From: an uncultured Bacteroidia bacterium
GTDB lineage: Bacteria > Bacteroidota > Bacteroidia > J057 > CALLMJ01
Direction: 5' to 3'
DNA: 43,751 nucleotides
NCBI GenBank assembly: GCA_938006875.1
Contig: CALLMJ010000117.1
Span: 1 to 43,751 of the forward strand
Positions 8,276 through 18,559 of the stretch are shown in pieces (within the stretch, counting starts at the first letter, position 1; each line of letters opens with the position of its first letter). The notes below the pieces were generated by a model that worked only from the letters and a program-made list of their open reading frames with translations, was not told the origin of the DNA and ran no database searches. A program made the position numbers and the translations under genes.

Positions 8276-10600
8276 ATGAAATTATTTTTTGTTTTTCTAT
8301 TTTTTATAATTTTTTATCAAATTTCTTATCCACAGGAATTGTATCACCGTGTAAAAATTTTTTCTTCTCCCAAGAATCCAATTGTCAAAGACTTATCATT
8401 AGACCATATCATTCCTGAAAAAGATGGCTTTATTGTAGAAATTCTAGATAATGAAGTAGAAGAATTAAAAAAACATCAAATACCCCATCAAATCTTGGTC
8501 TATGACTTAGAAAAATTCTATCAACAACAAATATATTCCAATGATCAAGAAAAAACTATGGGAGTAGGTTGTAAGAAAATTCCTGTTTTCAGTGATCCAT
8601 CAAATTTTGTATTGGGTTCAATGGGAGGATATTACACCTACCAAGAAGCTTTAGCTCAATTAGATTCCATGCGTGCTAAATATCCTCAATGGATTTCAGC
8701 CAAAGCTCCAATTTCTTCTGAATTAACTCATCAAAATAGACCTCTTTACTTTGTTAGAATTTCGGATAATCCTGATATAGATGAAAATGAACCAGAGATG
8801 CTTTATACTGCACTGCATCATTGTAGAGAAGTTGCGTCTTTAACTCAGCTGATTTATTACATGTGGTACCTTTTAGAAAATGCTCAAAATCCAGAAATTC
8901 AATTTATTCTACAGAATACAGAACTTTATTTTGTTCCGATATTAAATCCTGATGGGTATGTATACAATCAAACCACAAACCCGACGGGAGGAGGTATGTG
9001 GAGAAAAAATAGAAGACCCATGATGAACAATACTTTTGGAGTAGATTTAAATCGTAATTATGGTTATTTTTGGGGTTATGATAATACAGGTTCAAGTCCA
9101 GACAGCACTAAAGATACTTACAGAGGTCCTGCTCCTTTTTCTGAACCTGAAACCCGTGCTATTCGTGATTTTTGTATTGGTCATGATTTTAAAATTACTC
9201 TGAATTATCATACCTATGGAAATTTGTTAGTTTATCCTTGGGGTTACTTGCCTCAATTGAATACACCCGATTCTTCTATTTTCAGAAATTATTCTAAATA
9301 CCTTACTCAATATAACGGCTATCTTTACGGTACCGGTGACGAAACGGTTGGGTATGTAACCAATGGCGATTCTGATGATTGGATGTACGGAGAACAAACT
9401 CAAAAAAATAAAATTATTTCTATGACACCTGAAATCGGAAATCAAAATGATGGTTTTTGGCCAGCTCAATCCCGTATTTTACCATTAGCCCGAGAAAACC
9501 TTTTCCCTAACCTAACTGCTGCAAAATTTCTACTGAAATATGCTATTGCAGAAAATCAATCTCCAAAATTTGTAAATTCCTTGAACTACTTTTATAAATA
9601 TTTGTTCAAAAGATTAGGCTTCGAAGACGGTGGCAATTATACGGTTCAAATTCAGCCTATTTCTCCTAATATTCAAAATGTTGGAAGCCCTAAAATATAC
9701 AATCAACCACCTTTTGGTTATGAAAAATTAGATTCTATTGAAATTCAATTGAATCCGAATACCCAACCTAGTGAAATTATCCAATTTGTTGTAATAATTA
9801 CTAACGGTTCTTTTATTTATTCTGATACCATCACTCAGTATTTTTATGGAGGTACTATCATTTTTGCATCGGATTGTAATTCTTTAACTAATTGGAATAC
9901 AAATACCTGGGGAGTACAAAGTGGTACTTTAACAGAATCTCCAAACGGTAACTACCCTAATAATAGCACAAGAGCCCTAACTTCTTCATACTTTGATGCT
10001 TCTAATGCCGATGCTTTACTCATCAAGTTCAAAGCAAAATGGGATATTGAAAAAAATTATGATTATTTAGTAGTTCAAATTTCGGATTCTGGTTCTAGTG
10101 TTTGGCAAAATTTATGCGGAATTTATACAGAAACTGGTACAAGTAACCAAATACAAGGGGAGCCTATTTACCATGGTAAACAATCTCAATGGGTTGAAGA
10201 AAACATCATTGTTCCTACATCTATATTTAGCTTATCCCCAAACAAAGTCCGATTACGTTTCCGTTTTCAAAGTGATGGAGGAGTTTCCGGTGATGGCTTT
10301 AGGTTAGATGATGTAGAGGTAAGAAAAGTAACCCATCCAACTACTTTTAGCAATATTACCCATGATTTTAAACCTTTAATTTTCCCTAACCCATTCCAAG
10401 AAGCTATTCATTATCATAATGTTCCAGAAAATTCTGAAATATTCGTTTTTAATACACAGGGACAAAAAGTCATTTCCCACCAAATTACTCATAATAAAGG
10501 ATTTATTCCAACATCGAACTGGGTAAAAGGTTTATATTTCTATCAAATAGTTCATCAAAATCAAACGGTGTTATCAGGCAAGTTAGTAAAAACAGAGTAA
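8276..10600 (+). CDS. M14 family zinc carboxypeptidase with T9SS C-terminal sorting domain
   Basis: LHHCREVASL (HxxE), LNRNYGYFWG, NYHTYGNLLVYPWG, MTPEIGNQNDGFWP; C-terminal FPNPFQEAIH...GLYFYQIVHQNQTVLSGKLVK. Start moved from TTG 8234 to ATG 8276, which begins the signal peptide. Confidence 0.9.
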   Translation: MKLFFVFLFFIIFYQISYPQELYHRVKIFSSPKNPIVKDLSLDHIIPEKDGFIVEILDNEVEELKKHQIPHQILVYDLEKFYQQQIYSNDQEKTMGVGCKKIPVFSDPSNFVLGSMGGYYTYQEALAQLDSMRAKYPQWISAKAPISSELTHQNRPLYFVRISDNPDIDENEPEMLYTALHHCREVASLTQLIYYMWYLLENAQNPEIQFILQNTELYFVPILNPDGYVYNQTTNPTGGGMWRKNRRPMMNNTFGVDLNRNYGYFWGYDNTGSSPDSTKDTYRGPAPFSEPETRAIRDFCIGHDFKITLNYHTYGNLLVYPWGYLPQLNTPDSSIFRNYSKYLTQYNGYLYGTGDETVGYVTNGDSDDWMYGEQTQKNKIISMTPEIGNQNDGFWPAQSRILPLARENLFPNLTAAKFLLKYAIAENQSPKFVNSLNYFYKYLFKRLGFEDGGNYTVQIQPISPNIQNVGSPKIYNQPPFGYEKLDSIEIQLNPNTQPSEIIQFVVIITNGSFIYSDTITQYFYGGTIIFASDCNSLTNWNTNTWGVQSGTLTESPNGNYPNNSTRALTSSYFDASNADALLIKFKAKWDIEKNYDYLVVQISDSGSSVWQNLCGIYTETGTSNQIQGEPIYHGKQSQWVEENIIVPTSIFSLSPNKVRLRFRFQSDGGVSGDGFRLDDVEVRKVTHPTTFSNITHDFKPLIFPNPFQEAIHYHNVPENSEIFVFNTQGQKVISHQITHNKGFIPTSNWVKGLYFYQIVHQNQTVLSGKLVKTE

Positions 10601-10721
10601 TACTAACCCCAAAATATAGAATTAACACAAGAATTTCAATTCGTTAATTTTGTTATAAAAAGGTTCAAAAAAGTATTCTAAAGTTAAAAATCGTATTGAA
10701 AAAAATGCTAAAATTGACTTT

Positions 10722-12242
10722 TTATTTCTCAAAAATATTCTCTAAAACTATTTTTGCTTTTTCTGCAGCTTCAAAATCAATGATTCCAAGTCTAGTACCT
10801 CTCATTAAAGCATCTTGAACCGTATGAATTTGAGCAATTTCTTTTAAAAAAAACATTTCTCCAATGGTAAAAGGATAATTTTCAACAATCAAATCAGAAC
10901 CATATTTTTGTAAATATTCTAACAAAATAGGATATTCTGAACCGTAATAATGCAAATGTTGATGAACTTCTGCAGGAAGATTAAGAGTATTTTCATATTT
11001 TTTTTCAGAAGCGCCAATTAAAGGTAGATTTTTTGTTTTACAAGAAACATATTTTTGGTTTAAAACTTTAAAGGCTTCATCAACAGCTTCTTCTGCCATT
11101 TGACGATAAGTTGTCCATTTACCACCTAAAACACTGATAAAGTTTTTTTCTTGAAAGGTTTCTATTTCATGATTTCTTATTAAAGCTTCAGTATTCGTTT
11201 TATTCGCTTTTACCAAAGGTCTATAACCAGCAAAACTACCGATAATATCAGCCTTTTGAATGGGTTTTTCTAAATAAGGATTCGCTTGTCTTAATACGTA
11301 GTCAATATCCTCATTGGTAACTTTTGGGTGGGAATTAGGGTCTTTAACTTCTGTGTCTGTTGTACCTATGATAACTGCATAATACCAAGGAATTACAAAA
11401 ATAACTCTACCATCTTCTGTGGAAGGAATTAAAAGTGAATGCTGTGACGGAAGCCATTTACGTGGCAAAACTATATGAACTCCTTTACTGGGTCTTAAAC
11501 GGGGTTCAATATTATGAAAAAACATTTTACGAATGTTATCTGACTGAACACCAGCACAATTCAGAACTAAACGTGATTTAACTTCCAAAAATTCATTCTT
11601 TAAATTATCCTTAACTGCTAATTTATGAATTTTATTTTCATTATCCCATTCTTGAGAGGTTAATTCTAAATAATTTAGACAACAAGCACCTTTTTCTACT
11701 GCTGTTCTCATTAAAGCTGTTGCATAAAAAGCATCATTAAATTGTCCATCATAGTAAAGAACTGAAGAATTGAGTTTTTGCGAGTTTAACAATGGAAATT
11801 TAGTTATTGTTTCACTTTTTGAAAGAATACGAGAATTGGGAATATCATCTTTTCCCGCAATCCAATCGTAGATTTTGGTACCTAATAAATAATACCATTT
11901 TTGCCAAAAAGAATAAGTAGGAAGAATAAATGGAAGCGGATTACTGATATGAGGAGCATTTTGAATCATAATTTTACGTTCATTTAAAGCTTCATGAACT
12001 AGTTTATATTGACCATAATCAAGCTCTTTAACAGCTTTTTCTAAATAACGAACACCACCATGAATAAGCTTAGTGGAAGTAGAGGTAGGACCCGAAGCAA
12101 AGTCTTGTTTTTCAATTAATACTACTTTAAGACCCCTTGTAACAGCGTCTAAGGCTACTCCCAAACCTGTTGCTCCACCACCAATAACCAATATATCCCA
12201 TTCATTATGAATTAATTGGTGAATAAGATTTTGACGATTCAT
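10722..12242 (-). CDS. glpD: FAD-dependent glycerol-3-phosphate dehydrogenase
   Basis: DILVIGGGATGLGVALDAVTRGLKVVLIEKQDFASGPTSTSTKLIHGGVRYLE; GGKWTTYRQMAEEAVDEA. Confidence 0.93.
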   Translation of the reverse strand: MNRQNLIHQLIHNEWDILVIGGGATGLGVALDAVTRGLKVVLIEKQDFASGPTSTSTKLIHGGVRYLEKAVKELDYGQYKLVHEALNERKIMIQNAPHISNPLPFILPTYSFWQKWYYLLGTKIYDWIAGKDDIPNSRILSKSETITKFPLLNSQKLNSSVLYYDGQFNDAFYATALMRTAVEKGACCLNYLELTSQEWDNENKIHKLAVKDNLKNEFLEVKSRLVLNCAGVQSDNIRKMFFHNIEPRLRPSKGVHIVLPRKWLPSQHSLLIPSTEDGRVIFVIPWYYAVIIGTTDTEVKDPNSHPKVTNEDIDYVLRQANPYLEKPIQKADIIGSFAGYRPLVKANKTNTEALIRNHEIETFQEKNFISVLGGKWTTYRQMAEEAVDEAFKVLNQKYVSCKTKNLPLIGASEKKYENTLNLPAEVHQHLHYYGSEYPILLEYLQKYGSDLIVENYPFTIGEMFFLKEIAQIHTVQDALMRGTRLGIIDFEAAEKAKIVLENIFEK

Positions 12243-12910
12243 AGTTCTGTAACTTTACCAGCTTGGCATTGTAAAATTCGTGATGGAAATTTTTCCATTA
12301 AAGAAAAATCATGAGTAGCAATTAAAATTGAAGTGCCTTTTTGGCTTATACTTTTAAGTAATGAAAGAATTTGTTCGGATACTTCAGGGTCTAGATTACC
12401 TGTTGGTTCATCAGCAATGAGTAATAAAGGTTGATTAGCAATAGCCCTAGCAATTGAAACTCTTTGTTGTTCACCCCCTGAAATTTGGTGAGGAAATTGA
12501 TTCACTTTCATTGCCAAACCCACTACATTAAGTACTTCCATTACTCTTTGTTTTATTAAATTAGAATCATTATGACCTACCGCTCGCAAAGCAAATGCAA
12601 TATTTTCACCGATGGAACGGTCTGGAAGTAATTGAAAATCTTGAAAAACAATTCCTAATTTCCTTCTTAAAAATGGAACTTGTTCTTTTTTGATTTGATG
12701 AACTAAAAAATTATCCAAATAGATTTCACCAGTTAAAATGGGTTGATCTGCATAAATAGCTTTTAGTAAAGAACTTTTTCCTGAACCTGTTTTTCCGATA
12801 AGATAAACCAATTCAGAACTTTGAATTTCAAAATTCACTTCTTTTAAAACGATATTTTCATTGTAAGCTAAAGATACATTTTTAACGGAAAGAATGGAAC
12901 TCATGTTCAA
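12239..12910 (-). CDS. ftsE: FtsE-type ABC transporter ATP-binding protein
   Basis: Walker A GKTGSGKSSLLK, signature ISGGEQQRVSIARAIANQPLLLIADEPTGNLDP; FtsE-like LRRKLGIVFQDFQLLPDRSIGENIAFALR. Confidence 0.85.
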   Translation of the reverse strand: MNMSSILSVKNVSLAYNENIVLKEVNFEIQSSELVYLIGKTGSGKSSLLKAIYADQPILTGEIYLDNFLVHQIKKEQVPFLRRKLGIVFQDFQLLPDRSIGENIAFALRAVGHNDSNLIKQRVMEVLNVVGLAMKVNQFPHQISGGEQQRVSIARAIANQPLLLIADEPTGNLDPEVSEQILSLLKSISQKGTSILIATHDFSLMEKFPSRILQCQAGKVTEL

Positions 12911-13131
12911 GAATTTTGGGGAATTTCAATTTTTATAACTTTTCCAAATTCGAGATTTTCTGCAATTTTTTCAATATAATTTAATGATGACTCATCAATT
13001 TGTTTGCTTGCTTTTTCTCCACGACCTGGCCTAAAATAACCAACTAAAGTAAAATTATGATCTCGGACTTGAATATAATCTGGAATTTTGGCTTTTCCTT
13101 TAACTTTTAAAAGATAAAATATTTTATTCAT
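12907..13131 (-). CDS. hypothetical 74-aa protein
   Basis: 4-nt overlap with the FtsE-like gene; intact small ORF in operon context. Confidence 0.65.
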   Translation of the reverse strand: MNKIFYLLKVKGKAKIPDYIQVRDHNFTLVGYFRPGRGEKASKQIDESSLNYIEKIAENLEFGKVIKIEIPQNS

Positions 13132-13240
13132 TTTAGGGTTAAATTACAATTTTCATAATGCAAAATTAAAAAAAATTCATATTTGCCGAAACAAATATGA
13201 ATTTACAGAATACTTAAATCCCAGAAATTAACTTAAATAA

Positions 13241-14107
13241 TCAACCTAAATAATATTTTAAGCTTTTGCTTCTGGAAGTAGAGCGTAATCTACGAATAGC
13301 TTTTTCTTTAATTTGGCGAACTCTTTCACGAGTTAATTCAAATTTTTCACCAATTTCTTCAAGTGTTAAAGAATGTTCTACTCCTATTCCAAAATATAAT
13401 CTTAAAACTTCTGCTTCTCTTGTGGTTAAAGTACTTAAAGCTCTATCCACCTCACGAGATAAACTTTCGTTCATAAGTCCTTGGTCAGGTCTTGGTTCAT
13501 CTTCATTTTCAAGAACATCTAATAAACGGTTTTCTTCCCCCTGAACAAATGGTGCGTCCATGGAAATATGACGACCCGAAATTTTTAATGTATCAGAAAC
13601 TTCTGATGCTGTCATTCCTTCTAAAATTTCTGCAATTTCATGTGGAGCGGGTTCTCTTTCAAATTCTTGTTCTAATTTTGAAAATGCTTTGCTAATTTTG
13701 TTTAATGCACCTACACGATTCAAAGGTAATCTAACAATTCTAGATTGTTCTGCTAAAGCTTGTAAAATGGATTGTCTAATCCACCAAACTGCGTAAGAAA
13801 TAAATTTAAAACCTCTGGTTTCATCAAACCTTTTCGCTGCTTTAATTAAACCTAAATTTCCTTCATTAATTAAGTCGCCTAAGGATAAACCTTGATTTTG
13901 GTATTGTTTAGCAACGGAAACAACAAACCTCAAATTTGCTTTTGTAAGTTTCTCTAAAGCAAATTGATCCCCTTCACGAATTCTTTGTGCTAATTCCACT
14001 TCTTCGTCAGCAGAAAGTAATTCCACACGCCCAATTTCTTGAAGATATTTATCCAATGATTGGGATTCCCTATTCGTTATCTGTTTACTGATTTTGAGTT
14101 GTCTCAT
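13241..14107 (-). CDS. rpoD: primary RNA polymerase sigma factor (sigma-70, short Bacteroidota form)
   Basis: [65 protein letters not shown], region 4 [29 protein letters not shown]. Confidence 0.96.
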   Translation of the reverse strand: MRQLKISKQITNRESQSLDKYLQEIGRVELLSADEEVELAQRIREGDQFALEKLTKANLRFVVSVAKQYQNQGLSLGDLINEGNLGLIKAAKRFDETRGFKFISYAVWWIRQSILQALAEQSRIVRLPLNRVGALNKISKAFSKLEQEFEREPAPHEIAEILEGMTASEVSDTLKISGRHISMDAPFVQGEENRLLDVLENEDEPRPDQGLMNESLSREVDRALSTLTTREAEVLRLYFGIGVEHSLTLEEIGEKFELTRERVRQIKEKAIRRLRSTSRSKSLKYYLG

Positions 14108-14408
14108 TTTTTAATTTTTACAAATAATATATACGTTCTTTATTGAAAAAAGGTTACAAAAAAAATCATTTTTTGAACTTTAAACAAAAAAAAATTTTTT
14201 TACTCACGAACATAAATATTCAATTATTTGATAAACAAAAATTTATATTTTAAAAGAAAACAAAAAAACTTTTTATTTTTCAAATATTCATAGAAAATTC
14301 AAAATAACAGGTTTAGCTCTAACTATCTCTATAAATTATTCTGTTCTTTGTTTCCTTATTTTTGATTTAAGGGATATTGCACTTCAAATAAATAAAATTT
14401 AAAAAAAG

Positions 14409-14440
14409 TTTTGCACTTCAAAAATTTATTCATAATTTTG
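14409..14440 (+). promoter_or_regulatory. Bacteroidota-type promoter (-33 TTTTG / -7 TAATTTTG, 19-nt spacer) for rplU
   Basis: TTTTG at 14409..14413 and TAATTTTG at 14433..14440, 22 nt before ATG 14463. Confidence 0.65.
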
Positions 14441-14462
14441 CGAACTAAATTATTTGTGGGGT

Positions 14463-14774
14463 ATGTACGCAATAGTAAAAATAAATGGATTTCAATACAA
14501 AGTATCTGCTAATCAATATGTATATGTGAATAGGTTTCATGAAGCAGAAGGTAGTAATATCACTTTAAACGAAGTAATGCTTGTTGATAATAACGGTAAT
14601 ATCCAAGTAGGTAAACCTTATTTAAATGGAGTTACAGTTTCAGCAACTATATTAAACCATTTAAAAGACGATAAAGTAATCGTTTTTAAAAAGAAAAGAA
14701 GAAAAGGTTATAAAGTTAAAAAAGGACACAGACAATATTTAACCAAATTACAAATTAATTCAATCAACATTTAA
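14463..14774 (+). CDS. rplU: 50S ribosomal protein L21
   Basis: MYAIVKINGFQYKVSANQYVYVNRF...FKKKRRKGYKVKKGHRQYLTKLQI; ATG 14463 preferred to the TTG at 14454. Confidence 0.95.
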   Translation: MYAIVKINGFQYKVSANQYVYVNRFHEAEGSNITLNEVMLVDNNGNIQVGKPYLNGVTVSATILNHLKDDKVIVFKKKRRKGYKVKKGHRQYLTKLQINSINI

Positions 14775-14786
14775 AATTATAAAGTC

Positions 14787-15035
14787 ATGGCTCATAAGAA
14801 AGGTGAAGGTAAAGTAAAAAACGGAAGAGAATCAGAAAGTAAACGTCTTGGAATAAAAATACTTGGTGGTCAATCAACTATTGCAGGCAATATTATTGTA
14901 AGACAAAGAGGTACTCGTTACCATGCTGGTTTAGGTGTTGGTATGGGGAAAGACCATACATTATTTTCATTAATTGATGGTACTGTGCGTTTTAAAGAAA
15001 AAAACGGAAAAAAAATAGTTGAAGTAGTTCAATAA
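14787..15035 (+). CDS. rpmA: 50S ribosomal protein L27
   Basis: [62 protein letters not shown]. Confidence 0.97.
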   Translation: MAHKKGEGKVKNGRESESKRLGIKILGGQSTIAGNIIVRQRGTRYHAGLGVGMGKDHTLFSLIDGTVRFKEKNGKKIVEVVQ

Positions 15036-15060
15036 TTTTTTAAATATTTAATTTGAAATT

Positions 15061-15093
15061 AAAGGCAAATCTCATAAATTTGCCTTTTTTTTA
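15061..15093 (+). terminator. rho-independent terminator after rplU-rpmA
   Basis: AAAGGCAAAT-ctcataa-ATTTGCCTTT stem followed by a T-run. Confidence 0.85.
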
Positions 15094-15114
15094 TTTACAG
15101 AAAATTTTTAATTA

Positions 15115-16068
15115 GTGAAAGTCATTGAGCACTTAGAAAAAAACAAAAATCCATTTATTAGTGTTGAAATCATACCCCCTAAAAGAGGTTCAAAATTTCA
15201 AGGCATATATAATGCTATTGAAAGTATTTTAGAATTTGAACCCAAATTTGTTGATATAACTTCTCATGCAGCAGAAGTGATTTGGGAAGAAATGCCTGAT
15301 GGTACTTATATCAAAAGAACTAAAAGAAAAAGTCCCGGAACTTTTGGGCTTTGTGCAGCCATAAAATACAAATTTAATGTTGACCCAGTCCCTCACATTC
15401 TTTGTAATGGATTTACACGCGAAGAGACAGAAGATGCTTTAATAGAATTAAATTTTTTAGGAGTAGAAAATTTGCTTTTAATTAGAGGTGATGGTCAAAG
15501 AAAACCTATCTCGCAAGGTCGAACAACCAATATTTATGCTTTAGATTTAGTGAAGCAAGTTGCTTCCATGAATAAAGGAAAATACCTTGATGATTTGATT
15601 GATGCCGATGCCACTAATTTTTGTATTGGTGTTGCTTGTTATCCTGAAAAACATTTTGAATCTCCTAATTTAAAGTTTGATATTCAAAACTTAAAAAATA
15701 AATATGATGCTGGTGCAGACTATGCCGTTTGTCAAATGTTTTTTGATAACCAGTATTATTTTGATTTTGTAAACCTTGCTAAACAAAATAATATCAATTT
15801 GCCTATTATTCCCGGTCTAAAAATTTTAACTTCAAAAAAACAAATCAATACCATTCCTAAAGCATTTTTTGTGGATATTCCCGAAGAACTCATAGATTCT
15901 ATTCAAGCTGCCAAAGATGATAAAGAGGTTACAGAAATTGGTATTGAATGGGCATATAATCAATCATTAGATTTACTGGATAAAGGTTGTACAAACTTGC
16001 ATTTTTATATTATGCAAAATACGGAACCTTTTATTAAGTTGATGAACAAACTCAAAAAGCATATTTAA
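15115..16068 (+). CDS. metF: methylenetetrahydrofolate reductase
   Basis: FISVEIIPPKRGSKFQGIYNAIESI, VDITSHAAEV, LLIRGDGQ, CYPEKHFESPN, DAGADYAVCQMFFDNQYYFDF; GTG start. Confidence 0.93.
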   Translation: MKVIEHLEKNKNPFISVEIIPPKRGSKFQGIYNAIESILEFEPKFVDITSHAAEVIWEEMPDGTYIKRTKRKSPGTFGLCAAIKYKFNVDPVPHILCNGFTREETEDALIELNFLGVENLLLIRGDGQRKPISQGRTTNIYALDLVKQVASMNKGKYLDDLIDADATNFCIGVACYPEKHFESPNLKFDIQNLKNKYDAGADYAVCQMFFDNQYYFDFVNLAKQNNINLPIIPGLKILTSKKQINTIPKAFFVDIPEELIDSIQAAKDDKEVTEIGIEWAYNQSLDLLDKGCTNLHFYIMQNTEPFIKLMNKLKKHI

Positions 16069-16073
16069 TTTTT

Positions 16074-17066
16074 ATGGCTAAAAGGCTAAGCGTAGATGCT
16101 TATGTAGATGGAATTTTGAATCAAAATATTACCATTTTAAGCCAAGCCATTAGTTTAATTGAATCTAAAAAGCAAAATGACCAATTCCTCAAACAAAATG
16201 TTCTTTTGAAAATTTTACCTTATACAGGAAAAAGCAAAAGAATAGGAATTACAGGCTCGCCAGGCGTAGGAAAAAGTACTTTTATTGAAAGTTTTGGGCA
16301 AATAATAGCCAATGATTTTTCTTTAGCTGTTCTTACTGTAGACCCATCTAGCCCTATTACAAAGGGTTCCATTTTAGGGGATAAAACCAGAATGTACGAA
16401 CTTTCCCAAAAGGAAAATGTTTATATTCGTTCAACTGCTTCAAGTAATGCTTTTGGTGGGGTCGCTGAAGCTACCTACGATACTTTATTACTCTGCGAAG
16501 CTGCTGGCTTTGAAGTAATTATTATTGAATCCGTTGGCGTTGGACAAACCGAAACTTTAATTCATCAATTGGTAGATTGCTTTATTTTATTAATTTTAGG
16601 AAATTCTGGTGATGAACTCCAAGGTTTAAAAAAAGGAATTATGGAAATGGCTGATTTGATTGTTATTACCAAAGCAGATGAAAAAAATCGTCATTTAGCT
16701 AACCAATCCAAAATAGAATTTTTGAATGCTATCAAATTATTTCATCACCCTTTAGAAAAATGGAAAGTTCCTATAGAAATTTGTTCTTCCTTAGAAAATT
16801 ATAACATAGATAAAATTTGGAATTTAACCCTTTCTTTTTTTCAATTTTTATATAATAATCACCATCTAGAAACTTTGAGAAATCATAAAATGAAAAATTG
16901 GTTTTTACATGAATTAGAAAAAATGATTATTAGTACTGTTTTGAATTTACCTGAGTTTCAAAATGAAATTTCATTGACCCAAAAAATGATTGAAGAAAAT
17001 AATATTTTACATTTTGAGGGAATAAAAAGAATTCAAGATTGGCTCAATCAAAAATTAAAAATATGA
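16074..17066 (+). CDS. meaB: methylmalonyl-CoA mutase-associated GTPase (MeaB/ArgK)
   Basis: RIGITGSPGVGKSTFIESFG, VDPSSPITKGSILGDKTRM, VIIIESVGVGQTE, ADLIVITKADEKN. Confidence 0.93.
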   Translation: MAKRLSVDAYVDGILNQNITILSQAISLIESKKQNDQFLKQNVLLKILPYTGKSKRIGITGSPGVGKSTFIESFGQIIANDFSLAVLTVDPSSPITKGSILGDKTRMYELSQKENVYIRSTASSNAFGGVAEATYDTLLLCEAAGFEVIIIESVGVGQTETLIHQLVDCFILLILGNSGDELQGLKKGIMEMADLIVITKADEKNRHLANQSKIEFLNAIKLFHHPLEKWKVPIEICSSLENYNIDKIWNLTLSFFQFLYNNHHLETLRNHKMKNWFLHELEKMIISTVLNLPEFQNEISLTQKMIEENNILHFEGIKRIQDWLNQKLKI

Positions 17067-17112
17067 ATAGAAATTTGTAAAAAAAGAAACACTTAAAAAT
17101 CAATTTTCTCTT

Positions 17113-17120
17113 TACTTTTG
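17113..17120 (+). promoter_or_regulatory. -7 promoter box for hemB
   Basis: TACTTTTG, 12 nt before ATG 17133; overlaps the ORF-track TTG start at 17118. Confidence 0.5.
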
Positions 17121-17132
17121 TTTAAAAATTGT

Positions 17133-18116
17133 ATGTTAAAAAGACCACGAAGAAATCGTAAATCACAATCCATAAGAAACCTAGTACAAGAAGCCATTTT
17201 ATTACCTCAGCATTTCATTTATCCCTTATTTCTTTTGGAAGGGAATGCTCCAAAAATAGAAATATCTTCTATGCCGGGCATTTTTAGGCTCAACTTACTA
17301 GATATGCTTCATGAAATTGAGGAGTGTTTAAAAATTGGAATTGAAAGTTTTATCATTTTTCCTGTAGTTGATGAATCAAAAAAGGATAAAACCGCAAGTT
17401 ATGGAACTCAAAAAAATAATTTTTACGTTAGATCTTTAAGAATTGTTAAAGAAAAATTTCCAGAAACTTGCATAATGACTGACGTGGCTATGGATCCTTA
17501 TAGTTCCGACGGGCATGATGGTTTAGTAGAAAACGGTAAAATTTTGAATGATAAAACATTAGAAATTTTAGTTCAGATGGCATTAGTACAAGCAGAAACT
17601 GGAATAGATTATATTGGTCCATCGGATATGATGGACGGCAGAGTACAGGCAATTCGAGAAGGTTTGGATAAAAATGGTTTTTATGAAACAGGTATTATCT
17701 CTTACACTGCGAAATATGCTTCGGGATTTTATGGACCTTTTCGTGATGCTTTAGATTCTGCACCCAAATTTGGAGATAAAAAAACGTATCAAATGAATCC
17801 CGCAAATTCAGAGGAAGCTCTTTTAGAAATGGAATTAGATATAGAAGAAGGGGCAGATATTTTGATGGTAAAACCAGCTCTTTCTTATTTAGATGTAATA
17901 CATCGTTTAAAAAATCATTGTCATTTACCATTAGCCGCTTATAATGTTTCTGGGGAATATGCTATGATAAAAGCCGGTGGTTTAAAAGGGTGGATAGATG
18001 AAAAAAAAGTAAGAAATGAAATTTTAATTTCTATGAAAAGAGCAGGAACCGATATGATTTTATCTTATTTCGCTAAAGAATGGGCTTTGGATTATTTGCA
18101 AAATAAAATTTACTAA
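17133..18116 (+). CDS. hemB: porphobilinogen synthase (delta-aminolevulinic acid dehydratase)
   Basis: RPRRNRKSQSIRNLVQEA, TDVAMDPYSSDGHDGLV, GPSDMMDGRVQAIREGLD, ADILMVKPALSYLDVI, AYNVSGEYAMIKA. Confidence 0.95.
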   Translation: MLKRPRRNRKSQSIRNLVQEAILLPQHFIYPLFLLEGNAPKIEISSMPGIFRLNLLDMLHEIEECLKIGIESFIIFPVVDESKKDKTASYGTQKNNFYVRSLRIVKEKFPETCIMTDVAMDPYSSDGHDGLVENGKILNDKTLEILVQMALVQAETGIDYIGPSDMMDGRVQAIREGLDKNGFYETGIISYTAKYASGFYGPFRDALDSAPKFGDKKTYQMNPANSEEALLEMELDIEEGADILMVKPALSYLDVIHRLKNHCHLPLAAYNVSGEYAMIKAGGLKGWIDEKKVRNEILISMKRAGTDMILSYFAKEWALDYLQNKIY

Positions 18117-18119
18117 TTG

Positions 18120-18515
18120 ATGAAAAATCCATTTCACTTGGGTGATAAAAAAATTTATGAATACAAAGTTCAATCCAAAGATTTTGCTGCTTTTGATGAA
18201 GAAGGCTTAATACATCCTGTATTATCTACTTTTACAATTGCTAAATGTGCGGAATGGGTTTGTAGGTTATTTGTTCATGAAATGAAAGAAGATGGAGAAG
18301 AAGGTGTTGGAGTGATGGTGAGTGTAAATCATCATGCTCCAGCATTAGAAAATGAAATCGTCTTATTTACAGCTGAACTTATTGAAGTAAATAAAAATAA
18401 AGTAGTTTGTCAATGGTATGCAAAAGTAGGAGAAAGATTAATAGCATCAGGTGAACAAATCCAAAAAATAGTTAATGTAAAAAAATTTTATCAAACACTT
18501 GCAAATTTAAAATAA
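18120..18515 (+). CDS. hotdog-fold thioesterase-like protein
   Basis: Length and central pattern (GVMVSVNHHAPALENEIVLFTAELIEVNKNKVVCQWYAK) resemble FlK-like acyl-CoA thioesterases. Confidence 0.6.
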   Translation: MKNPFHLGDKKIYEYKVQSKDFAAFDEEGLIHPVLSTFTIAKCAEWVCRLFVHEMKEDGEEGVGVMVSVNHHAPALENEIVLFTAELIEVNKNKVVCQWYAKVGERLIASGEQIQKIVNVKKFYQTLANLK

Positions 18516-18559
18516 ATTTCTATATTTTGCGATAATTTTTCTAAATAACTCCTTTTTTT

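Noticed and set aside
10619-10650. AT-rich hairpin AATTAAC...GTTAATT between convergent genes as a terminator
   Set aside because: Short AT-only stem with a long loop and no clean T-run; too weak.
13266-13695. Plus-strand ORFs opposite rpoD
   Set aside because: Antisense to a highly confident sigma factor gene; no coding signal of their own.
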